NCBI GenBank assembly: GCA_963774455.1
Contig: CAVZFD010000006.1
Span: forward strand, 124,001 to 188,000
Source of the DNA: DATFVA01 sp963774455
GTDB lineage: Bacteria > Bacteroidota > Ignavibacteria > Ignavibacteriales > Ignavibacteriaceae
Direction: 5' to 3'
Length of the DNA: 64,000 nucleotides
Made by a program: the position numbers and the translations under genes. The notes beneath the pieces are model-generated. The model was not told where the DNA came from. It did no database searches and saw only the letters and a list, made by a program, of their open reading frames with translations. How positions within the stretch are numbered: the first letter of the stretch is position 1; the number at the start of each line of letters is the position of its first letter. This document shows, piece by piece, positions 31,921 to 41,765 of the stretch.

Positions 31921-33714
31921 ATGAAACTGCTTTACACATACCTCAAAGGTTACTGGAAACTAATGCTGCTGGCTCTTCTGCTCGCGGCCGTAAACCAGGT
32001 TTTCTCTCTGCTTGATCCCTATATTTTTGGTAAGGTGATTGACAAATATGCTACAAAATTTGATTCCTACACTACTGAACAATTTCTTAAGGGAGTAGGA
32101 CTCCTTCTTGCCGCAGCCGTGGGTGTTGCTTTTATATCAAGAGTGGCTAAGAATTTTCAGGATTATTACGTTAATGTGATAACTCAGCGTCTCGGCGCGC
32201 AGATATATACCGATGGTATTAAACATTCATTAGAGCTTCCCTATTCAAAATTTGAAGATCAGCAGAGCGGAACAACATTGGGAGTACTGCAGAAAGTTAG
32301 AATTGATGTTGAAAAACTGATTTCTTCTTTTGTTAATGTTCTCTTTACTACGGTGGTCGGAGTTATTTTTGTAACTGTTTATGCCGTAAATGTACACTGG
32401 ATTATTGCACCAATATTTTTTGCTGCAATTCCTATTCTGGGGATTGTTAGTTCTGTTTTAAGCCGTAAAATAAAAAAGATACAAAAGGTTATAGTGTCTG
32501 AGACAACTGCCCTTGCAGGAACGACTACGGAATCTCTTAGAAACATCGAGCTTGTTAAGAGTCTTGGACTGGGAAACCAGGAAATAAACCGGCTTAATTC
32601 AACAACCGATAAGATCCTCCTGCTTGAATTAAAAAAAGTTAAATATATCCGGACATTAAGTTTCATCCAGGGTACAGTAGTTAATTTTATCCGCACCACT
32701 ATCCTTTTCTTTATGCTTTACCTGATCTTCACAAGAGAGATCCAGATAGGACAGTTTTTCACTTTAATGCTCTACTCATTCTTTATTTTTGGTCCTCTTC
32801 AGAGCCTTGGGGACATTATAAATATTTACCGCGAAGCGGAGGTCTCCCTCGACAATTTTGATGATTTGCTGAAGCAGCCCATTGATGAAAAACCCGTAAA
32901 TCCCGAATCCATAAGCACAATTCAATCTCTTGAATTCCGTAATGTCAGCTTCAGGCATCAAAGCTCAAGGAGCAACGCGCTTAAGAATATTTCATTCAAG
33001 GTAAGGATGGGTGAGACTATTGCTTTTGCCGGACCGTCGGGGGCCGGGAAGACTACCCTCGTAAAGCTTCTGGTTGGCCTCTATGCTCCGCAGGATGGAG
33101 CTTTAATCTACAATGGTATCCCGGGGGATAAGATTGACCTTGATGAATTACGTGAAAAGATCGGTTTCGTTACCCAGGATACTCAGCTTTTTTCAGGAAC
33201 AATCAAAGAGAATCTTTTGTTTGTTAATCCCGCGGCCACTGATGAAGAATGCCTCGATGTACTGGAAAAAGCAGCTGCCGGAAACCTGCTGGCCAGGGCA
33301 GATAAGGGTCTTGATACTCTTATAGGTGAGGGCGGTGTAAAGGTTTCCGGCGGAGAAAAACAGCGTCTCTCTATAGCGCGTGCTCTGCTTCGGCGTCCCC
33401 AGTTACTGATTTTTGATGAGGCTACATCTTCACTTGATTCACTGACAGAAGAAGAGATCACCTCGACTATAAGGGATATATCTGACAGGAAAGATCTTAT
33501 TACAATCATGATTGCGCACCGTTTATCAACTGTTATGCATGCCGATAAAATATATGTACTGGAAAAAGGACAGATTATTGAATCGGGTAAACACGCTGAT
33601 CTTCTCGGGCAAAAAGGACTTTACTACGCTATGTGGCGCCAGCAGATTGGCGAGCGCGAAAGGAAAAGCGAGACGCATGATTATAAATCCGCTGTTAACT
33701 TTGAAGAGGATTAA
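31921..33714 (+). CDS. ABC exporter, fused permease and ATPase (MsbA/LmrA type)
   Basis: 597-aa half-transporter. Six TM helices lie in residues ~1-310. The nucleotide-binding domain from ~340 has Walker A GPSGAGKTT (~370), Q-loop VTQDTQLF, signature VSGGEKQRLS, Walker B LLIFDEATSSLD and switch His in IAHRLS. It exports lipid, drug or peptide substrates; the cargo cannot be inferred. It is 9 bp upstream of the amylase gene, so the three genes to 37469 may be one transcript. Confidence 0.93.
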   Translation: MKLLYTYLKGYWKLMLLALLLAAVNQVFSLLDPYIFGKVIDKYATKFDSYTTEQFLKGVGLLLAAAVGVAFISRVAKNFQDYYVNVITQRLGAQIYTDGIKHSLELPYSKFEDQQSGTTLGVLQKVRIDVEKLISSFVNVLFTTVVGVIFVTVYAVNVHWIIAPIFFAAIPILGIVSSVLSRKIKKIQKVIVSETTALAGTTTESLRNIELVKSLGLGNQEINRLNSTTDKILLLELKKVKYIRTLSFIQGTVVNFIRTTILFFMLYLIFTREIQIGQFFTLMLYSFFIFGPLQSLGDIINIYREAEVSLDNFDDLLKQPIDEKPVNPESISTIQSLEFRNVSFRHQSSRSNALKNISFKVRMGETIAFAGPSGAGKTTLVKLLVGLYAPQDGALIYNGIPGDKIDLDELREKIGFVTQDTQLFSGTIKENLLFVNPAATDEECLDVLEKAAAGNLLARADKGLDTLIGEGGVKVSGGEKQRLSIARALLRRPQLLIFDEATSSLDSLTEEEITSTIRDISDRKDLITIMIAHRLSTVMHADKIYVLEKGQIIESGKHADLLGQKGLYYAMWRQQIGERERKSETHDYKSAVNFEED

Positions 33715-33723
33715 AGGACTTTA

Positions 33724-36132
33724 ATGAAAACAAAGGGAACCCTTATTTTATTATTACTTGCCTTTCAGTTGGTTATTTTTCCTCAGGGCATAACAGATAT
33801 AATCAAACCACTTCATCTCCATGCAGGAAAAACCGATACGGTTCTTATCAGCGATTTGTTTTATTCGGAGAATTATAATGTAAGTATTATTCCCGGCGAT
33901 AACATCAAGGCCGTTTATAACCGGGAAAGCAAAAATCTGGCGGTTGAACCTGAAAGCAAATTTGAGGGTTTTGGTTTAATCAACTTTACTTTGAATGATT
34001 CTTTTTATGCTATCCCTTTCTATTCAGACATTGTTCAGAATCATACCTTTTATTTGAATCTTAAAGACCATCCCGAAAGGGTAAACCTGTTCGCGAGCTT
34101 CAACGGCTGGAACAGGGAAAACCTTCCAATGAACTATGACAAAAAAAAGAAAACATATAGCGTAACTGTCCCCCTGGAACCGGGGACTTATCAGTATAAG
34201 TTTTACGTGCAGGGAGATGAATTTATTGATCCTGAAAATCCCGACAGTATTCCGAACGGACTTGGGGGATATAATTCAGTTATAAACATTCCCAATCCTC
34301 ATCCTGAAGAAAGTTACCTGTTCGTTAACGGGTATGAGAAAACAAAAGAGAGGATTACTGTCAGTTTTTCATACTACAACAGTAAATACAGATCACCCGT
34401 TAAACGGGAGGAAGTCTCTGCTCTTTATAATAATTCTGTTCTATCCGGTGAACGAATCTCAACAGCTGCAAATAAATTTCTGGTTACTCTTGATACTGCA
34501 GAACTTAGAGGTGAGAGCGTCCTCAGGGTTGCCGTGAACAGGAACGGACTTGCATCCAATATTCAGACCTTAAGATTTTATGACGGCGAACCGGAAGGCA
34601 GAAACGGTCACCGTACAGAATATGATAATATCATTTACTCAATAATGATTGACAGGTTCAATGACGGAGACTCAAGCAACAGCATCCCGGTGATTAACCC
34701 GAATCTTACCGAAAAAGCAAATTATTTCGGGGGCGACCTACAGGGTATTAAAGATAAAATAGATGACGGATATTTTGATTCACTTGGCGTGAATACATTA
34801 TGGCTTTCACCTGTTGTAGATAATACAGACAGTGCATATAGGGAATACCCTGAACCGCATAGGTACTACACCGGTTACCATGGATACTGGCCTGTATCCT
34901 CTGACAGGGTAGAGGAAAAGTTCGGTAATATGACGCTGCTGAAAGACCTGGTTGAAGATGCTCACAAGCATGGTATTCATATCCTGATTGACTATGTGGC
35001 CAACCATGTCCATGAGGAACATCCATTTTTTAAACAGCACAGGAACTGGTTTGGCCACCTGGAACTGCCTGACGGAAAGCTGAATCTCCGACTCTGGGAT
35101 GAACATAGACTTACTACATGGTTCGAGCCCTATCTGCCCTCATTTGATTATGAAGGCTCACCGGAGGCGCTGGATACAATGACAAGCAATGCCGTCTGGT
35201 GGCTGCAGGAAACTGATGCGGATGGCTTCAGGCACGATGCTGTTAAACATGTACCTAATGAATTCTGGCGGACATTAACCAGGAAGATCAAAAGCGAAGT
35301 TGTAGTTCCTGAGAAAAGAGATATTTTCCAGATCGGGGAAACTTTCGGCAGTTATCAGCTGGTAAATTCATATGTCAATAACGGGCAGCTTGATGCTCAG
35401 TTTAATTTTAACCTTTATGACACTGCAATCCCGGTTTTTATCGATTCATCACTTTCTTTCAAATCCCTTGATGATCAGATGAAAAAGTCATTTAATGTTT
35501 ATGGTGTGAACCACCTTATGGGGAATATCATGGATAGTCACGATAAAGTACGTTTTATGGCCTATGCTGACGGAGATATCACCCTTAATGAAGGAGATGC
35601 CGCTGAAATCGGATGGAAGGATCCTCCGGAGGTAGATAATAAGTCGAGTTACGATAAACTTAAATTATATCTTTCCTATCTTATGACAATTCCCGGAATA
35701 CCGATAATTGATTACGGAGATGAGATCGGGATGACGGGTGCGGCAGACCCGGATAACCGCCGGATGATGCGCTTTGGATCGGGACTCACAGGCCTTGAAA
35801 ATGAGACTTTCCAGGCTGTCTGCCGGCTCATAAAGATCAGAAATGAAAATTCCGCACTCAGGTACGGTGATTTCTACACTCTGCGGGCAGATAAAAATAT
35901 ATATGCTTTTGTGCGTTCAGATTTAAATGAGCGCCTTCTTATCGTGTTAAATAAGAGTAATACTTTGAACAATACGTCGCTTGAATTACCTTATGCTTTT
36001 AAGGCGGACTCAATAATTGACCTTATCTCGGGTATAGAACTGCCTGTAAGGAATTATAAAGTAAATCTACATATGGACCCTTACGGGTATTCAATCTTCA
36101 TGTTAAAAGAAAATTCCAATAAGGATAAATGA
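33724..36132 (+). CDS. Secreted GH13 alpha-amylase family enzyme
   Basis: 802-aa glycoside hydrolase with signal peptide (MKTKGTLILLLLAFQLVIF). An N-terminal domain leads to a CBM48-like module (~115-200: NLFASFNGWNREN, PGTYQYKFYVQG). The GH13 barrel has region I DYVANHVH, nucleophile Asp505 in DGFRHDAVKHV, acid Glu539 in QIGETFGSY and Asp607 in MDSHDKVRF. All catalytic residues are present. It likely acts on alpha-glucans or maltodextrins (cyclomaltodextrinase/neopullulanase-like). It ends in an ATGA overlap with the next gene. Confidence 0.93.
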   Translation: MKTKGTLILLLLAFQLVIFPQGITDIIKPLHLHAGKTDTVLISDLFYSENYNVSIIPGDNIKAVYNRESKNLAVEPESKFEGFGLINFTLNDSFYAIPFYSDIVQNHTFYLNLKDHPERVNLFASFNGWNRENLPMNYDKKKKTYSVTVPLEPGTYQYKFYVQGDEFIDPENPDSIPNGLGGYNSVINIPNPHPEESYLFVNGYEKTKERITVSFSYYNSKYRSPVKREEVSALYNNSVLSGERISTAANKFLVTLDTAELRGESVLRVAVNRNGLASNIQTLRFYDGEPEGRNGHRTEYDNIIYSIMIDRFNDGDSSNSIPVINPNLTEKANYFGGDLQGIKDKIDDGYFDSLGVNTLWLSPVVDNTDSAYREYPEPHRYYTGYHGYWPVSSDRVEEKFGNMTLLKDLVEDAHKHGIHILIDYVANHVHEEHPFFKQHRNWFGHLELPDGKLNLRLWDEHRLTTWFEPYLPSFDYEGSPEALDTMTSNAVWWLQETDADGFRHDAVKHVPNEFWRTLTRKIKSEVVVPEKRDIFQIGETFGSYQLVNSYVNNGQLDAQFNFNLYDTAIPVFIDSSLSFKSLDDQMKKSFNVYGVNHLMGNIMDSHDKVRFMAYADGDITLNEGDAAEIGWKDPPEVDNKSSYDKLKLYLSYLMTIPGIPIIDYGDEIGMTGAADPDNRRMMRFGSGLTGLENETFQAVCRLIKIRNENSALRYGDFYTLRADKNIYAFVRSDLNERLLIVLNKSNTLNNTSLELPYAFKADSIIDLISGIELPVRNYKVNLHMDPYGYSIFMLKENSNKDK

Positions 36133-37469
36133 TGCTGAAAAAAAATATTTTCCTCATATTATTGACGGCTTTATTTTTTATTTCCTGCGTTGATAAAAAC
36201 GAAAAACAACCATCAAGAGAACTGGATTCTAAAATGAATAAAATAGCAGAAAGTTATGTGAAGGTGATATTAAGGGTCGGCAAATTTGATCCTGACTACG
36301 TTGACGCTTATTACGGTCCCGATGAATGGAAACCTGACAGTACCTATAATGCCGATTCAACCGCTTTAAAACACCTCAATGCTGAAACAGACTCTTTGCT
36401 TGACAGCATGGAATCGCTGGGAAAATATAATGCAGATGAAATGCAGACTTTGAGGTTCAGGTTCTTATTCAAACAAACGCTCGCATTGAAAACAAAGATA
36501 TTTATGCTGCAGGGAGGGCATCTTCCTTTCGACCAGGAAACTAAAGCCCTCTATGATGCAGAGGCCCCGCAGTATTCAGAAGAACACTTTAAGAAAATTA
36601 TTGCAGAACTTGATAAGATGCTCCCGGGAAGCGGCAGCGTGACAGACAGGTTTGAAAAGTTCAGAACTCAATTCATTGTACCGAAAGATAAGCTTGATAA
36701 AGTCTTTACCGCGGCAATAAACGAATGCCGCAGCAGAACACTCGATCATATCCAGCTCCCGCGGGATGAAAACTTTAAAGTGGAATATGTAAATAATAAA
36801 CCCTGGGGAGGATATAATTGGTATAAAGGAAATTCGTACAGTGTAATACAGGTTAATACTGATCTGCCAATCTATATTGATCGTGCTGTTGATCTGGCAG
36901 CTCACGAAGGATATCCTGGACATCATGTATATAATACACTTCTGGAAAAAAATCTTGTAAGACAGCGCGGCTGGTCCGAGTTCAGCGTATATCCTTTATT
37001 TAGTCCTCAGTCGCTTATAGCAGAGGGAACAGCAAATTTCGGTATCGAAATGGCTTTCCCCGGTGACTCAAGAATTAAATTCGAAAAGGAGGTTTTGTTC
37101 CAGATTGCCGGACTCGATTCCTCGCAGGCTGACGAATATTACCGTGCGCTTGAGCTTACCGATGAGTTGAGCTATGCAGGCAACGAGGCTGCGCGCAATT
37201 ACCTGAACGGTGACTGGAACAGGCAAACAGCTGTTGAATGGCTGCAGAAGTATGAGCTCATGAGTAAAGAGAGAGCGGAAAAAAGAATGAGCTTTGTTGA
37301 TAAGTACAGAAGCTATGTGATTAACTATAACCTCGGGAAAGAAATCGTTAAAAATTATGTCGAACGAAACGGGGGAACGAAGGATGATCCTGCAAAACGA
37401 TGGGAAATATTTGAGAAAATAATTTCGACTCCGCAGACACCCTCAGGACTTCAGGAGATCAAGAAATAA
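36129..37469 (+). CDS. DUF885 family metallopeptidase-like lipoprotein
   Basis: 446-aa protein with a lipoprotein signal (LTALFFISC). The DUF885 signature with a probable zinc site is AAHEGYPGHHVY (His259), followed downstream by LIAEGTANFGIEMAF. DUF885 proteins are predicted peptidases related to M32-type gluzincins; substrate unknown. Translationally coupled to the amylase through a 4-bp overlap. Confidence 0.85.
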   Translation: MMLKKNIFLILLTALFFISCVDKNEKQPSRELDSKMNKIAESYVKVILRVGKFDPDYVDAYYGPDEWKPDSTYNADSTALKHLNAETDSLLDSMESLGKYNADEMQTLRFRFLFKQTLALKTKIFMLQGGHLPFDQETKALYDAEAPQYSEEHFKKIIAELDKMLPGSGSVTDRFEKFRTQFIVPKDKLDKVFTAAINECRSRTLDHIQLPRDENFKVEYVNNKPWGGYNWYKGNSYSVIQVNTDLPIYIDRAVDLAAHEGYPGHHVYNTLLEKNLVRQRGWSEFSVYPLFSPQSLIAEGTANFGIEMAFPGDSRIKFEKEVLFQIAGLDSSQADEYYRALELTDELSYAGNEAARNYLNGDWNRQTAVEWLQKYELMSKERAEKRMSFVDKYRSYVINYNLGKEIVKNYVERNGGTKDDPAKRWEIFEKIISTPQTPSGLQEIKK

Positions 37470-37534
37470 ACCGCGCAGGTTGCAGGCATACATATATTAT
37501 ATGGGATTGGCCGGAAAGAGTGAGATAATATATC

Positions 37535-38533
37535 CTATTCTTTCAGTTTAGTTTTAAGATATTCAAATTCCTCTTTTCCCATCGATACCTCGCGGAAAAT
37601 CTGCCTGATTATATCTTTGTCAATTTTTTTGAAATCCTTTTCAAGGGGAGTTACCAGAACTCCTCCAAGATCAATGGAAGCGGGACTGACGAGAATATTT
37701 TCATCGTTTTCTTTAAAGTAAGCATCAGGACGGTGCTTTTTACGGAAGAATATAATTATTCTCCAGCCGGTTTCCGGTTCATATGATGAGATAATATTCA
37801 TCATAGGTTCAACGTGACTCTTTGAAATCTGTGCGTAAAGGGAATATATTACATCAAATATTTTAACAAGAGATTTTGAAGAATCAGATTCAAGGACGAA
37901 TATTTTCCTGATTCCATCATCTATAGCATAGATTGTCACCCCGTTGTTTGTAATTTCTTCCCCAAATTCATTTTTGAGCCCTTCATAATCTATATTAATC
38001 GGAAGCGATTCTTTTTTACAGGCCTGGAAGTGAAGGTGATCAGGCGCTGAAGCACCTGATTCAGGACCGTTATACATAAAACTATAATCAGGAATGTCAT
38101 TACTTATTTCCAACAGATCTGTAAAATATTTCTTTATCCTCTGGGGTATATGACTAATTCCGCTTACAGTCAGATGATTTTCAAAAATTGGGTATGGGTT
38201 GCAGAGGATCGAGTATTTATCTTTATAAATAATCCCCTGCTGTTCTACCGGCAGATTCTCAGTACATAAAAAACACTTCCGTTTCTTAACTGCTTCAGGT
38301 GAAACATTTGCCATCGTGGAATTTATCCTGCCGGGATTAAACTGAGTATTTATCTCATAACTATCAAAGAAATGTTTTTTGAACTCAACGGTGGATAAAG
38401 ATTCGGTTCCCATCTTCAACAGGGGCCACTCTTCGCTTTGCTGATCGTAAAACAGCGATATAGCCTTAGAATAATTGTCTGCCAGGATAAGATCCTGTAC
38501 CTCCTTTTGGAGCTTATTTCCGGATTTCTGCAT
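37535..38533 (-). CDS. DUF4922 (HIT-like phosphorylase/nucleotidyltransferase fold) protein
   Basis: 332-aa cytoplasmic protein. The zinc-like pair KCFLCTEN (~85-90) and the HIT-type motif DHLHFQACK (~170) match DUF4922, which resembles GalT and GDP-galactose phosphorylase folds. A nucleotide-sugar reaction is the likeliest role, but it is not established. It overlaps the glycosyltransferase gene upstream by 20 bp, tying the two functions together. Confidence 0.75.
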   Translation of the reverse strand: MQKSGNKLQKEVQDLILADNYSKAISLFYDQQSEEWPLLKMGTESLSTVEFKKHFFDSYEINTQFNPGRINSTMANVSPEAVKKRKCFLCTENLPVEQQGIIYKDKYSILCNPYPIFENHLTVSGISHIPQRIKKYFTDLLEISNDIPDYSFMYNGPESGASAPDHLHFQACKKESLPINIDYEGLKNEFGEEITNNGVTIYAIDDGIRKIFVLESDSSKSLVKIFDVIYSLYAQISKSHVEPMMNIISSYEPETGWRIIIFFRKKHRPDAYFKENDENILVSPASIDLGGVLVTPLEKDFKKIDKDIIRQIFREVSMGKEEFEYLKTKLKE

Positions 38534-39983
38534 TAAGTTTCTGCCTGGCTTTTATTTCATAAGTTCTTATAGAATCTTTATAAAAGTTAAATTTATTTTT
38601 CTTTTCAACCGTCAACTGAGAATCAGAATTTCCCTCCCATCTGCGGCAAATATATACTGGTTCATATATTCTGCTGATTTCATATTTCCTGGAGATTGCA
38701 AGCGCGACAGCATAATCCTCACCATAACCGACATCGGGAAATTTGATTTCCCTGAGAACCGGGGTATAAAATGCCCGCGGGGCACCAAGTCCGTTAATAC
38801 GCAGCGCATTATTTCTGCCATTAGATCTGGTCCATTCCCGATGATCAATTATTCCGGGTGGTATTTCATTTTTATTGAAATCGGTTAGTTTATAAGCGCC
38901 GATAACCATTGCACTTTTTTCCTCGCTAAATACATTAATTATTTTTTGCAGGGTATGCTGATCGGCATACAGGTCGTCGCTGTCAAGTTGAACGGCATAT
39001 TTACCGCAGTGTTCATTAAAGACAGCTTCATTCCAGCATCCTCCTATGCTAAGATCCTGAGATGCGGGAATCAAGTGAATGATCCGGCTGTGCCTTCTGC
39101 ATAGTTCTTTTACTATTTCCGTAGTACCGTCTGTTGAATGATTATCAACCACGATCACGTTATAAGAAAAATCCGCTGCCTGGTTAATGGCTGAATTTAT
39201 AGCTTCAGCTATGGTCTTTTCACGATTTTTTACGGGAATTATTATTGAGGATGTATATGCAAAATTCCGTTCTGCTAAGTTGACCCCGCTAAAAACAGGT
39301 TCAAGGTATGCTCCTATCAATTTAAGATGCTTTGTTGCAGCCTCTTCCATTTCAACCTGCACAATACGGTTACGAGGATCAAGATAAGCAAACTGTTTAC
39401 TTTCGCCCTGATCGTCGGTTGAGGTTTTTACTGTATATAGAAACTCGGGGATTCGCAGTATTTCGTTATTACGGGATATAAATAATCTTAGATTATATAA
39501 ACCTGCATGCATAAGATCGGTTTCATTGTCCAAAAGAAATTTTTCAAGGACCGGTTTCCTTAAAACAATTACGTTTCCCAGATCAAAGTCGTCCCTGATG
39601 CTGCCGGACTGATGATCAATCAAAGGATTAGGATACAGTGTACTATTTTCCAACCTGTAGAAATCAGAATATATTAATGCTGCCCCCGTAAGTTCCGCCA
39701 ACTGAAAAAAACGATTTAAGGAAAATCTTCCGAACGTAACCTCCTCCGGTTTCAGAAGCAGGAGGATATATTCTGATTCGGACGCATTAGAAATAGCCCT
39801 TAATGTCTGAGTACTTGTAATATTGTCTGAAAACAGAACCTGGGAGGATTTCGGAACTTCAGTGGATTCAGCGCTTATTAGAAAAACTTCTTCAATGAGG
39901 TTTGATACCCGCAGCGCGTTAAATGCTTCCCATATTTTTATATTCCCATTATATGGAACGAATACGGTGAAAGGGAAACTCAT
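38514..39983 (-). CDS. Two-domain protein with C-terminal GT2 glycosyltransferase
   Basis: 489 aa. The first ~240 residues look like a second, degenerate GT-A-like domain (LFSDNITSTQTLRAISN, IYSDFYR). The C-terminal part (~245-480) is a clear GT2 domain: SSIIIPVKNREKTIAEAINS, VVDNHSTDGT, and the metal-binding QLDSDDLY. Cytoplasmic, with no TM. It probably adds sugars to a surface glycan. Neighbours: DUF4922 downstream, lipoprotein and GT4 upstream. Confidence 0.82.
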   Translation of the reverse strand: MSFPFTVFVPYNGNIKIWEAFNALRVSNLIEEVFLISAESTEVPKSSQVLFSDNITSTQTLRAISNASESEYILLLLKPEEVTFGRFSLNRFFQLAELTGAALIYSDFYRLENSTLYPNPLIDHQSGSIRDDFDLGNVIVLRKPVLEKFLLDNETDLMHAGLYNLRLFISRNNEILRIPEFLYTVKTSTDDQGESKQFAYLDPRNRIVQVEMEEAATKHLKLIGAYLEPVFSGVNLAERNFAYTSSIIIPVKNREKTIAEAINSAINQAADFSYNVIVVDNHSTDGTTEIVKELCRRHSRIIHLIPASQDLSIGGCWNEAVFNEHCGKYAVQLDSDDLYADQHTLQKIINVFSEEKSAMVIGAYKLTDFNKNEIPPGIIDHREWTRSNGRNNALRINGLGAPRAFYTPVLREIKFPDVGYGEDYAVALAISRKYEISRIYEPVYICRRWEGNSDSQLTVEKKNKFNFYKDSIRTYEIKARQKLNAEIRK

Positions 39984-40043
39984 AAATCCTCCTTTGAAAT
40001 TAATAACGACTCAATTAAGAGGAGGCTGTAAAATAGAAAAAAT

Positions 40044-40064
40044 AAAGCCGGCAAAAAACCGGCT
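40044..40064 (-). terminator. Rho-independent terminator
   Basis: Stem AAGCCGG / CCGGCTT with a 7-nt loop, followed on the minus strand by TTATTTTTTCTATTTT. It ends the transcript of the small lipoprotein gene at 40092. Confidence 0.85.
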
Positions 40065-40091
40065 TGCAGGAAAATAAAATTTATGTTTTCG

Positions 40092-40517
40092 CTATTCAGG
40101 TATTGTAATACTTTTCTGGTCCAGCAGCTTATGCCCTGTCTGATCTGTAATTCTAAGGTCATAAGTACCGGGGGCCAAATCACGGAAAGCAGTCCTTGCC
40201 TTTTTTATACAAACACAATTATCACTCGCCGTATTTGTATTGGAAACCTTCAACAAGATCTCGTTCTCGGTCTGGGTCATATCCATACTTAGTGTAGAAT
40301 TGCAGTAAGCCCTGACATCCATTGTAACATAAACCAGTTTATCCTGCTGGTCGATCACAACGTTATCTACTGTCTCACCTGTATACACATCGCTTGATGT
40401 CAGATCGGTTTGTTGAGTACAGTCATCAAAACGGGCAGGGTCCATTGAAACCATTTTTGAACTGGAACACGCAGCAAAGAGAACTGAACTTAAAAGAATG
40501 GTCAATAAATACTTCAT
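40092..40517 (-). CDS. Small lipoprotein of unknown function
   Basis: 141 aa with an SPII signal (LTILLSSVLFAACSSSK). The mature part is beta-rich with KKARTAFRDLAPGTYDLRITD, resembling an Ig-like or carboxypeptidase-regulatory domain. Two pairs of Cys (DDCTQQT, NCVCIKK) may form disulfides. It has its own terminator within the glycan cluster. I do not recognise the family. Confidence 0.75.
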   Translation of the reverse strand: MKYLLTILLSSVLFAACSSSKMVSMDPARFDDCTQQTDLTSSDVYTGETVDNVVIDQQDKLVYVTMDVRAYCNSTLSMDMTQTENEILLKVSNTNTASDNCVCIKKARTAFRDLAPGTYDLRITDQTGHKLLDQKSITIPE

Positions 40518-40651
40518 TTTTTCTCCTCCATAATATTATTCTTTAATAAACACTTAAAAAATACAACTTTAAGTTTATTAAATAGTTAACAATGTCACAA
40601 TGGTGTAAATTCTTTTATTTTTATGAGTTAACCAGGGATTATATGTTTGAT

Positions 40652-41761
40652 TTATGGGATCAGCTGCCTGTATAAGGCTATGGTTTTTTCGGTAATGGAA
40701 TCGATATTGAATTCTTGCAGAACTCTCTGCCTGGCAGCCAGTGAAAACTTTTTCCTTTTACCCGGATCAGAAATTAAAGATTTAACTTTAATCGCAAGAT
40801 CTTCTGCATTCTGCTTCTCAAAAAGTAAGGATGTTTGTCCATCGAGGGCAATATCAAGAACACCTTCAGAAGCAGAGCAGACGGATGGCTTCTGCATTGC
40901 CATTGCTTCTATTAATGCTATCCCGAATGCCTCGGCATGGGAGGGAAAAACAAATATATCCAAACCCGCAAGGAGCTCCGGAACGTCGCTTCTGTAACCC
41001 GTAAAATAAAGGTTATCTAATTTCAGTTCCAATGCATATGCTTTAATCCGGTCTGCATATTCATCTTCGCCTCTACTGGCTTCTCCGATTATAATATAAC
41101 TTAAATTGCTAAACTCTTTATTTAAATCAGACGCTGCTTTAATAAATTCCTCATGACCTTTACCGGGACTAAACCTGGCCATCATTCCTATTAATATTTC
41201 ATCCTTCCCTATTCTGAATTCTTTTCTGACCTCATTTCCTGACACCAAATCAGGATTGAATTTCTGTGTATCAACTCCATTAGGTATGAGCACGATCCGG
41301 TCTGCACTAAGGGGTGTAGTCTCCAGCATATTATTTTTAATTGCCGTGCTAATTGCTATTGCTTTCGTAACATACCTGTAAAGCCTGCGGTGAAGGAAGT
41401 CCTTCTTCTCAATAAATGATCCGATATGCTTGGTAAGGATGAGGGGGATCCTTCTTCGAAGAAACTGGAGAGCCGGAACAAGCACCCATAAGTCTTTCGA
41501 GGCTTGTGTATGAATAATATCAAAATTTATCTTACGGATTATAAAAGCGATCCTGAGTGATGTTAATGGATGGAAATACCCACGGGCCTTTACAGGATGA
41601 AGAATAATGCCGAGATTATTAGCCTCGATATGAATCCTTGACTCAGCGGCACACAATAGTTCGACATGAATTCCCCTTTTTATAAGCTGTTTAATGCCTG
41701 TAATAGTGACCATTTCCATTCCCCCCCAGCTTCGGGATAAACATGAATATAAAATCTTCAT
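40652..41761 (-). CDS. GT4-family glycosyltransferase
   Basis: 369-aa GT-B enzyme with N-terminal SRSWGGMEMVT (donor/acceptor loop) and a C-terminal Rossmann domain with IPNGVDTQKFNPD, MMARFSPGKGHEEFI and FPSHAEAFGIALIEAM (EX7E motif). It probably uses a nucleotide sugar to extend a lipopolysaccharide-type glycan. Four bp downstream of the SpoIID-domain gene, so cotranscribed. Confidence 0.9.
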   Translation of the reverse strand: MKILYSCLSRSWGGMEMVTITGIKQLIKRGIHVELLCAAESRIHIEANNLGIILHPVKARGYFHPLTSLRIAFIIRKINFDIIHTQASKDLWVLVPALQFLRRRIPLILTKHIGSFIEKKDFLHRRLYRYVTKAIAISTAIKNNMLETTPLSADRIVLIPNGVDTQKFNPDLVSGNEVRKEFRIGKDEILIGMMARFSPGKGHEEFIKAASDLNKEFSNLSYIIIGEASRGEDEYADRIKAYALELKLDNLYFTGYRSDVPELLAGLDIFVFPSHAEAFGIALIEAMAMQKPSVCSASEGVLDIALDGQTSLLFEKQNAEDLAIKVKSLISDPGKRKKFSLAARQRVLQEFNIDSITEKTIALYRQLIP

Positions 41762-41765
41762 TTAA

